This document shows, one piece after another, positions 7,934 to 16,900 of a DNA stretch of 33,071 bases. Position numbers and translations under genes: made by a program. Each line of letters starts with the position of its first letter. The first letter of the stretch is position 1. The DNA comes from Gammaproteobacteria bacterium (lineage in GTDB: Bacteria; Pseudomonadota; Gammaproteobacteria; Pseudomonadales; Cellvibrionaceae). Location of the stretch: contig JANYIO010000123.1 in assembly GCA_025362015.1 (NCBI GenBank), positions 1 through 33,071 on the forward strand, given 5' to 3'. The notes beneath the pieces were generated by a model. That model was given only the letters and a program-made list of their open reading frames with translations, did not search any database and had not been told where the DNA came from.

Positions 7934-9025
7934 ATGAAAACGAATTTGCTGAAAACTTCCGCCAAAAAAAAATCGAACAATAAAACGGCTACATCTAAAC
8001 TTACGCCAGCTGAACAGTTTGCCAAGTTGTGGAAACGAGTACAAAAAGAAAAGACTGGTATAGAAAAAGCGTTAGAACAACAAGCAGATTTAGTCGCTCA
8101 ATTTAATTCTGAAGTTTTAGCGGATGAAATCATATTCAGCAATCAACTCTATGCTGAAACTCAGCATTTAATTGGGTTTCTTGCCAAGAAAAGTTTGAGT
8201 TCACGCAATCGCCACACGTTAATGATGTGGATCTTAAGCCACATTGAAGTATTGGATTCTCGCCCATTCGAGATGGAATGTGACATCAAAGATCTTACTA
8301 CAGCTTTACAACCTTACATGCCCGAACTTTTAGATGACGATTTAAACGACGAGAGTTTGTTTGAACAGGATGATCTGTTTGGCGATGACCTATTTAATGC
8401 GGATGAGTTTGAAGAGCAAGATCCATACAGCTTTGCCGATGAAGAAGATCTTTTTGAGTACGAGGAATCACCTTGGGAGATACAAGCAATAGAGGCTGGA
8501 AAAGCCGCAGAGGAGTTATTTAATACATCAGCAATAAATAAAATGTTTCGTCAGCTCGCGAAGATACTTCACCCAGACCTAGAGCTAGATGAAGAACAAA
8601 AAGCCATTAAGAACGAGCAAATGGCTAGCTTGTTGAAAGCACGAGAAAAACAGGATGTTCTTACCATTTTTGAGCTGTTTTGTATTCACGGCGGCAAAGG
8701 TTTGCCCAGTTTCGATGATCAAGAATTAAAACGCTTAAATGAGTTGTTAAAAAATCAACTGCTGAGCATGCAATTTGAAAAAAAGAAAGCGCTGTATGAA
8801 ATCCCATTTCACGGCATGGTTTACGATAAGTTTTATCGCAACAACCAACAACTTACTCAACTAGCCCTACAAACTTACAAAAATGAAATACGTGAAGCCA
8901 TCAATGATTCTAAGCGGCTAATAAAAAAAGTGACCACACTTGCCGAGCTTAAAAAGGTCATGCGAGAAAAAGAAATTGAATTAGAAATGGCCTTTATAGA
9001 TGAGATTATGTTTGATTCTTATTAA
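7934..9025 (+). CDS. J-domain-like protein with acidic central region
   Basis: This 363-residue predicted cytoplasmic protein has unknown role. Residues 1-30 are Lys/Ser/Thr-rich and basic. About 134-180 is strongly acidic (runs of Asp/Glu with Phe, for example DDLFGDDLFNADEFEEQD). At 200-218 INKMFRQLAKILHPDLELD resembles helix II and the HPD loop of a J domain (HPD at 213-215), the part that stimulates DnaK ATPase; the rest of the J domain is divergent. The C-terminal third is charged and helical. I chose the ATG at 7934 over an in-frame TTG at 7913, since neither has a clear ribosome site and ATG is more usual. It is a lone gene divergent from the Fur-box operon. It could be a DnaK co-chaperone, or the HPD could be a remnant. 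Confidence 0.6.
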   Translation: MKTNLLKTSAKKKSNNKTATSKLTPAEQFAKLWKRVQKEKTGIEKALEQQADLVAQFNSEVLADEIIFSNQLYAETQHLIGFLAKKSLSSRNRHTLMMWILSHIEVLDSRPFEMECDIKDLTTALQPYMPELLDDDLNDESLFEQDDLFGDDLFNADEFEEQDPYSFADEEDLFEYEESPWEIQAIEAGKAAEELFNTSAINKMFRQLAKILHPDLELDEEQKAIKNEQMASLLKAREKQDVLTIFELFCIHGGKGLPSFDDQELKRLNELLKNQLLSMQFEKKKALYEIPFHGMVYDKFYRNNQQLTQLALQTYKNEIREAINDSKRLIKKVTTLAELKKVMREKEIELEMAFIDEIMFDSY

Positions 9026-9686
9026 GGGTCGCCTATCACAGCGCAGAGGTAAAGCGTGCAACTTTCTTTATCTAAAATATGCAGCATAATCGTATCCAGC
9101 TCCTGCACATACAAAATCAAATGCCATAATAGTATTGAATCATTGAATTGTGGGTGGCGAAAAATAATGTGGTTGGTGAGGGGAGAGAATATAAGTAGGC
9201 GAGCGCAGAGAATATGAGAAGAAGATAGGCCCGCCGGCAAGCAGTGAGCTTGCGCTCACGCTTGCCAGCCCACCGCCGTTTCCGTGAAGAGCCCGTACCT
9301 TTCGGCATACCATGCTTGCAGACTTTTAGCTTAAGATTTGCTTTGTATGCTCGTTACATCAAACTTAGCGTTAACTAAGAAGAAGCCTTCGAGGGATGCC
9401 CGAAGACTAGAGACGCACTTTGCATAGGCTCACATCACTCTTACCTTGATCACACACTCACAATACTTTTTCGAACGCAGACCCCATGTGAAGCCTTTTG
9501 ATGCCCTTCACGGACTATCTTTCGATAGCTTGCACAGCAGTAGTGCCTTGAGTTCAGACTAACACGTCAATATATTTATTCAACAATTTTTTTAAAATTA
9601 AAACAAAATTTTTCAGAATTTTTGGTGATGTTTTATATTTAAGTGCCACAAGGTTTTATATCTACATCTTTAACGCGCATAAAATG
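9026..9686. other. Gene-free spacer with several hairpins, possible structured RNA on the minus strand
   Basis: This 661-base stretch has no convincing protein gene on either strand. Its middle (9230-9560) contains many short inverted repeats: a 13-bp stem with one bulge at 9236-9266, CTTCG/CGAAG at about 9387-9405, GTGAAG/CTTCAC at 9488-9511, and CTATC/GATAG at about 9515-9528. The last has loop GAAA when read on the minus strand, as does the stem near 9299-9310. GNRA loops favour a minus-strand RNA downstream of the last gene of the long operon. The last 130 bases are very AT-rich. I could not match it to a known RNA family. Confidence 0.35.
9236..9266. repeat. Long hairpin, 13-bp stem with one bulged A
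   Basis: GGCAAGC (9236-9242), a bulged A and GTGAGC (9244-9249) pair exactly with GCTCAC (9254-9259) and GCTTGCC (9260-9266) around a TTGC loop. No T tract follows on either strand, so it is not a typical terminator. It may be a REP-like element or part of a structured RNA. Confidence 0.6.
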
Positions 9687-10394
9687 CTAGAAGAGATATG
9701 GCGAGGAAACTTTTAATAAAATCGTTTCATTTTTTGCGATCTTAACCAAGGTCATCGCCCACAATGATAGAAACCCTTCTGCGAGGTTTTTCCATGCTCC
9801 ATCAAAAGCCATATCTTCGTGTTGCGCAAGTAATTTTTGTAAAAATTTTTGCGCAGTTGTCGAGTCTTTTTGCGCAACTGCCAGTAAACCCTGGCTTAGG
9901 GCAGAGATCCAGGGCTTATAAAACAAATCAACGCCAGGGTAATTATTTGATTTCACTAATGCTTGCAGTTGTTCCGCGTTGAGTTTTTTATCAAGCGCAT
10001 AATTGCGCAGAAGATCAAGCAAATCAGCAAGAGGTTTGTATTCGTCTGTTTCCGGCTGAAACCATTGTGAACGCGAAAGTTTTGTCAGGCGCTGCACACA
10101 GGCATCGCTGCCAAAATTAATGACAACTAAAAACGGCATGGCTACGGAATGTGGAATACGCTCTGCAGTAATATTATTCACATCGCGCAATGCAATGATT
10201 TCCACCGCTTCATTCGCCGCTGCACTTAACAATGAATTTACTTCTGCAACATTGCCGGCGCGCCAGGCTAACAAGCCCAGCGTAAAATGGGCTTCGTAAC
10301 GATCAATAGCTTGATTGTTTTTGTCCGTTAGGCTTTTTTGATAATAGTGCTGTAAGTTTTCTGCACCTTCATCGCTAATTAAATTTAATGGCAT
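9687..10394 (-). CDS. Hypothetical helical protein, candidate immunity protein for the giant nuclease-like toxin
   Basis: This 235-residue protein has no signal peptide or membrane segment, and I do not recognise its family. It appears all-helical, with helix-turn-helix pairs such as RYEAHFTLGLLAWRAGN, SALSQGLLAVAQKDSTTAQKFLQKLL and WKNLAEGFLSLWAMTLVKIAKN that resemble TPR-like packing. Its ATG lies only 6 bases after the stop of the 3062-residue gene and no strong ribosome site is seen, so translation is probably coupled. A small, cytoplasmic, all-helical protein encoded directly behind a protein that ends in a nuclease-like domain is the usual arrangement of toxin and immunity protein. That role is inferred from position only. 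It seems more AT-rich than the genes upstream, which would fit an exchangeable toxin/immunity tip. Confidence 0.5.
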   Translation of the reverse strand: MPLNLISDEGAENLQHYYQKSLTDKNNQAIDRYEAHFTLGLLAWRAGNVAEVNSLLSAAANEAVEIIALRDVNNITAERIPHSVAMPFLVVINFGSDACVQRLTKLSRSQWFQPETDEYKPLADLLDLLRNYALDKKLNAEQLQALVKSNNYPGVDLFYKPWISALSQGLLAVAQKDSTTAQKFLQKLLAQHEDMAFDGAWKNLAEGFLSLWAMTLVKIAKNETILLKVSSPYLF

Positions 10395-10400
10395 AACTTA

Positions 10401-10950
10401 TTACGGCCCGCTTAATGGTAGGTTGAACGCTGAGAAATCATAACCCGACAAACCTGTTGCAGTCGTGGTGCGATTGTGTGAGCCCGAGCTGGGTGGGTTG
10501 CCTGCTTCAATAACCATGCCGCGAATAATCGGTTGACCGGTTCGCCGCGATTCTTTTATGGCATCCATCATTTCGGCGCCCAGAAGTTGTGTGGCGCGAT
10601 CGGACGAAGCAATCATTTCATTTACCGTATTAAATACCCATTCCGCTGACATTTGTGCGCCTTTGCCGGGAGCGCCTAATTGTGCCCCAGGACCTTTAGC
10701 TTCGCCAACCACAAATTCAATAACGTGTCCTGCTGTATCGCGCCTTGCCCAAACTTGATCGAACCCTGTGCCTTTACCAAATGGGGTTTCCAATCTGAAA
10801 TCAGGTTCGCTAGTGAGCATGTGCTGCGTTAACGCAATTTCACCAATGACTTCGGTAATATTTTGTTTTACGCCGAAAGTTGTATCGCCAATGCCTTGAG
10901 AATTAGCGATCATTTGCATGGCCTCATAATAAACTTCACGCGAGACCAAA
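10401..10950 (-). other. C-terminal nuclease-like domain of the giant protein (about residues 2880-3062)
   Basis: The D-x18-E-x-K pattern (Asp2944, Glu2963, Lys2965) with preceding helix, GFDQVW strand, EFVVGEAKG strand and the later GAQMSAEWV helix matches the core of PD-(D/E)XK toxin domains such as the Tox-REase group. These cut DNA (a few cut RNA) using a metal ion. All three core residues are present. This is motif reading, not a profile match. Confidence 0.65.
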
Positions 10951-13900
10951 TCATAAATATGTTTGCGAATAACTTCTGCGTCACTGCGCTGCGCTAACTG
11001 GTGTTCGGTTAATCCCAGACGCGCTAACGCTTCTTGCATACGCACTGGATCGCGCGTTGCTTTAGGATCTAATGTCATCCCGAGATGCGCTTCAACGGCT
11101 AATTCACGGAATGCGCGTGTCAAGGAAGTCATCTTACCTTCACTGCTTAAGTTGCGTCGCCCATTAATGCCGAAGCCACGATCCAACACTTCATTTAATA
11201 ATTTAGTGCGTGCGACATTATCGGTTGGCGCTATTCCTCTGCTAGTGGCCAGGTGCTCAAACCAGGCATGCATATCGCGCACAGCGGCCAGCTCGCCATC
11301 GCTCCAGCCAGAAGTGGCCGCTAATAATAAATCTGCAAAATTTTTCGTCGCTGAATCATTTTTAAATGCGGTCCAATGCAGGGCCTCATTTTGTAAATAA
11401 GTTTGCCATGCATCTGACCCGGCTAAGCGCCCTTCGGTTGTTTGCCGTTTGACTTGATCGTTAAAGGTTTTTTCGCGATCAGGTGAGCTACGCAAATCAT
11501 TTGCGGCGGCATTAATATCGGCGGCTAATTGCAATAAATCATTATTTTGGCGAATGGGTTTGAAGCGCGCTTCAGAGTCTGTTGGGTCGCTTGCGGCCAA
11601 GGGCCTTGCCGTAGAAAGATCACCGCGCGCATCAAATAAATATTTTAATGTTTTGGCAATAGCTTCCTGATTTGCTTCCGTTTTGGGCAGGTTGTGCATG
11701 GTTGTTAATAATTCACCGGCATTTTCCATAAACACAATCCAATTGCGTTGTGTCGCTGCAGTTTCAATTAATAAATTAAATAATTTTCCGCTGTCATGTC
11801 CAAGTAAGCCTTGCTCAAGGGGGCGCAAAGTAATTTTGGAAAAAATCACTAGCGAATCTAATAGATCACCACGCATGCTAACGTCAGTTTGATCGAGCAA
11901 GCTGGCCATGGCATGCAAACCTTTTGCGTCAAGCCGATTAACAACCTCAACAAGATTCTGCACCAATTGCACTTTATTAATTTTTGCATCCATGACCACA
12001 TCAACCAGTGCGTGGAAGCTACTCGCAAAAGGCACTTGATGAGCTAGCTGTGCAAAGCCGTGCAAAACATTCGTAAATACATCGGGCGATAATTTTGCCA
12101 GCGCGGATTTTACGTTGCTATATTGTTCTGGCGATAAAGCCCCAAGTACGCGAATTAAATGTTCTGCGGTAGCCGCGGTATTTTCAGCGCCACCTAATTT
12201 GTAGAGAATGGTATGGAGTTCTTCGGAATTTGAAAAATGGCTAATAATCTGTGCGAGTGGAATAGGAGTTTCGGCTTGCGCGAGAATTTTATTAATGCGC
12301 AAAAATTCATTAACATCCGCTACATTAATTTTTCCATCGCTGGTTGCCGCGTGAATTAATGCCTGAAAATCTCCAGCATTTGTATGCTGTGAGTGTAATT
12401 CGTGTAAGCCTGTTAGTAATTCATGCAATGTTTCGCTGTGCATTTTAGGCCAGGCCGTGCGCGCACTGGCTTGTTGTGCTGGCGACAACCCATCCATCAC
12501 ATGAATTAATTGTTGGGTAAATTCAACTGCATTACCGGATTTATTTGCGCGTGATAAAAATGCACGGGCTATTTCTGGCTCGCTATTGGAAAGTCGAATT
12601 AAATGCGTTAATTGCTCGACGCTGAGTTGATTGGCCGCTGCCAAATGTTCACGGTTTAATCTACCCCCACTTGCTAGTTGGACATGCAATTCTGCGCGCA
12701 ATTCTTCTTCTGTTTTAACGTGAGAAGTTGTTTCAGGCTCTTTACTGAATAAGCGTGAAGGTTGGTCGAGCCATTGTGGTCGCTCACTAAATCCGGCTTT
12801 AATATTGGCAATATCCAGCGCATCCATTCCGCCCACTTCCGCGCCGCGGCGCGTTAAATTTTCATAGGCATTTTTTACTTGTGCAAGATGTTGCTCCAAC
12901 TCGTGTTGCTGATTTGGATTGTTGGTATTGTTTAATTCGTTTTCCAGTGCGCGAATCAAATGCGTTTGTGCATCTAATTCCAGCACTACTTTATTGCGAT
13001 ACAACGTAATTTGTTGCTCTAGCGGCAAGCTATCCCACTGCGCCATGGTGCGCTCGTCGAGGGGCCCAATATGTTTTGCCCAATGCGGATCTTGAGCCTG
13101 TAATGCATGAATACCTTCTTCGCGTAATGCGCGCGGATTCGCGCCTTCACGCACAATAACTACCGCTTCACCGTTGATGATAAGTGTAACTGCCTGGCCT
13201 TTTTGCGAACGTGTAAATGCAGCAAATTCCTCAGCGGGCAGTACCATAATGCGCGTGTGTTCGATCTTACTTTGTTGCTCGGCGGGTATAGCGCTTAACA
13301 AATGTCTGCGCATATCCGCCGTCTGCGCTTCAGTTGCAAGTTCAGCTGGTACATGTTTAACCGCTTGCTCGAGAGCTTGACTGAGAATATGTATATCGAC
13401 GCCCGGTGTTTCGTGTTGCGCCATCGCAACCAAACGATTTTTTTCTGCGGGCGATAACACGCCATCCATTTGTCGTAAACGCAATTCCACCAACGCTGCT
13501 TCAGGTAAGGCTGAAAGTGTACCGCGTAATTCTTCTGGCACATGGGTCATGCGCTCTTCGCGCGCAATGCGTCGTGCAAGATTTTCGCTGGCCATGTGCG
13601 CGCGTACTTTGCTCGCGGCAGCGGCCATAAAACCATGGAATTGATCGCGCGTTAACTCAGGGTTAGCAACGCGAGCGACAGGGAAAAGGGAGTCTTGTTC
13701 CTGTGGTGTCCCGGGGTTACCCGCACGAATAAGTTTCTGTGCAAATGCGATTTCGGCATCACCCAGTTGAGCGAAAACATGCGCAGCTTCACCGGGTACC
13801 AGAGCAACAATTTGTTGCCGCCGTTCGATGGCACCTTTGCGCATCGTTTCTTGCATTTGTCTGGATGTGGTAACAGCAGAATGCAAATTATTTAAAAAAG

Positions 13901-16900
13901 TAAATTCATCTAAATGTGGATTTCGAGTTTTTGCTGCGCGCAACAAACCATCCGCCGTCGCAAAATTAAATTCTCCTGCTGCGATCATCGCCGCCGCATG
14001 ACCAATTTCCGTTTCGGATAAATGTTGCAAGCCATCCAAATGTGCATTGTCGAGTGCGAGCCTAATACCGTCATTTAAATGTGAGCCCAACTGTGCTCGC
14101 AGATGTTGTTGCTGTGCGCTATTGATGTCGGTATAGGGTTGATGAATATTGCGTCCGGCAATAACAATATTAAATTGATCAATCAGCTGTTGCCCAATGA
14201 GCCCCGGCACTTTTCCGGCTAATTCGCGCAAATACTTCATGCTGTCAGCTTGCTGGGTAGCATCACCCATGGTGCCGCGGCCCAGCATATTCACTAAATT
14301 CTGTAACGAATCAGCATCCAGAGCGGCTACATGTTCGCGCAATCCTGGGGGGATGCGCCCGAGTAAATCATGGCCGCGATTCACTTCGCTCTGCAGGTGA
14401 CTAACGCCTTGGTCGTAATGCATTTCGCCCGCAGAAATCGCAAACAAGCGCAGCGTTTTTAAATCCGATTCACTTACATTGCCATTGCGGCGCGCAGTTT
14501 CCAGCATCTGATGATAATTTGCTTTGTGCATACTGGTGATGGCGCCGCGCGCGGTGCTGGTCATCATTTCACGCAAACCGACCAAGCCAATATGGCGCAG
14601 TGCATCGCCAAAACTGCCGTGATAATTGCCTTGCGCGTAATCCACTAATAAGCCGGCGCTTTCGCCCACCATTCCACTTAATGTATTGCTGATACCTTCA
14701 CGCAACATCTCACTGCCGCGCGGGCCGATGCGCGCAGCAAGGCGCTGCATCGGCGTCAATCTGGTTGGGTCTGCTTTGGAAAGATCCATTTTGGCATTGA
14801 GGCCATGGGTGATGCCTTCCGAAATACCCGTGGTTACTGCCGAGACAACTGCGCCGCGAATAGCACCATTGGCGACGCGCTCCAAGCCTGCACCCAAACC
14901 ATCTTTCCAGGTTTCATCCTGAATCGCCGTTGAAGCCGCGCTGCTAATCGCCCCGACTATGGCTTCACGCACTACGGCGGCGGCAATCCTGCTGCCTAAG
15001 GCTTTCTCCATGGACATACCAACCCGCGCCAGTCTGCCCATGATGCCGCCGGCTTCTGCTGTCACCAGGCCGCCACCTAAAGCGCCGCCAAAACCCGCTG
15101 TGGCCGCTTCGATGGCGGTAGTAGCAACATCGGTCGCAGCCTCTTCCCAACCATAACGCCCACCACGCATACCGGCTTTAACGGCGATAGTAGCTGCACC
15201 GGCAAGCACTGCAGTGATAATCCCGGCTGCAACCAGGTTGACGCCGGGAATACACATGATGACAAGGGTTGCCAGCAGCGCGAGTACGGTGATGCCCGTT
15301 GTGAGTGCGGCTTCCTGACGGTCAATTTCAGCCTTGTAGGCAGTGGCGGCATAACCAATATTGGCGGAATGGCTTTGTAGCAGAGTCACATCGCCACGGA
15401 AATTGTGGTGGTCATCAAAGGCCGCGGTAGAAACTTCACTATTGATGCTACCGTCAGCATTAAAAATCGCGCTTGGGTCAGCATCAAAACGGCCTGCGAG
15501 GTCGGGGTTGCGGCGCACGGCTTCGGCAAGAATAGTGCGCGCGAGATCTGCCCGGCTACCATCCAGAAAGCGTTGCTCGTCGGTGCCGCGCATGGAGTGA
15601 TCGGCGATAAAACCGGTTCCGCGCACGCGCTGTTGGTCGTAACGCAAGTTGGAAATAGCGATGCGGTCGAGATCATTCTCGGGATTGCCCATGGCTGAGA
15701 CCTCCAGCTCCATGGCCAAATCGCCTGAGGTTTCTGAGCCGAAATCTGAAAACCAGCCGCCTCCAGGGGCAGTGTGTTGACCTCGTCCTGCATGCAGCCC
15801 GAGCATGGCTTCCATGCTGCCGCCACGTTCTTCGTGCCAGCGGGCATTGGCTGCATCAATTTCAGCGTGAGAGCGGTCGGCATAAGCGTGGCGCAATAAA
15901 TCCTCATGAGTACCTAAACCATCTGTCGCGAGGGCGACGCTTGCATCCAGACTAGCGCGCCCGGAAGTCATCATTTCTTCGCCGTAGCGCCTATGGCTAG
16001 GGTTGTGGGTAATCCCGAGACGATCACCCAGTGTTTGGGTGTTAGCAAACAGGTCGCCAACTTGATTGCGCATCCAGGCTTCGGCACGTGCCGGGTCACT
16101 AGCAACATCTGCAGGTGCACCCAGCCCGCGCGCCATAGCTTGTAAACGTTGACGATGGTTGGCTCGTTCCGTTACCAATAAGCGGGCTGCTCGCGAGCGT
16201 GCTAGTGGGGTGGCGGCGGGATCTGTAGATTCACGCTCCAACCGTGCCAACTCACGGTTTTCAAGTGCATCGGTCAGGCGTGTTTGGGTGGTTTCAGAAG
16301 GGCCAAAAGTATCTTGGCGGGCGCGGTTGATTTCATATACGCCGCGGGCAGACCTAGCTTCATTACTGTCACTGCCGCTGTGTATTGAGGCCGCAATAAA
16401 GTTGTGGGCGCCGGTGGACATTTTAATTGCTTCGGGGTGCGCGGTAATAAGCGGCCCTGCGCCAATGAGCCCTGCTGGATTGAAGTCCAGTATCGCCGCT
16501 ACGTGCCCCTGGGAAGCATAATTAACCAATGTATTTTCGGCTTCGGCTGCGCCAATGTCATTGGCCCGACGATGCGCCGGATCGGTCAATGAAGCGAATT
16601 CCCGATAGACTTGGGTACTGCTGCTGCGTAGCTCTGCGGATGTGCGAGTCAGTGCAAACGCATTTTCCACCGCGAGTTCTTGGCGCAACATGCTATCCAT
16701 ATTGGCGATGGCATCAACTCGTGCTTGATCGGAGCGGCTTTGCGCTTCTTCGGCACTAAAAATCCATCCCCATTGCCCCTGCTTGCGGCCATTATCTAGA
16801 GCTTCGCGAGTGCGTGCCGCTACGGCTCGTTCACGGGTGATATCCAGATAGGCGGTGGCAACTACTGCTTGATGTTCGTTTAAGCCATTGGTGAGCGCAT

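Noticed and set aside
9022-9308. Small minus-strand open frames in the spacer
   Set aside because: They are short, have no ribosome site or domain, and include the large hairpin at 9236-9266.
9230-9560. Known RNA (RNase P, tmRNA, 6S, SRP RNA) or an intact group II intron
   Set aside because: None of the conserved core sequences I know for these was found, no domain V-like stem was convincing, and there is no reverse-transcriptase gene.
15386-15907. 173-codon open frame on the minus strand inside the giant gene
   Set aside because: It is a second frame of the long coding sequence with Cys/Pro-rich, family-less translation; the 3062-residue frame is unbroken through it.
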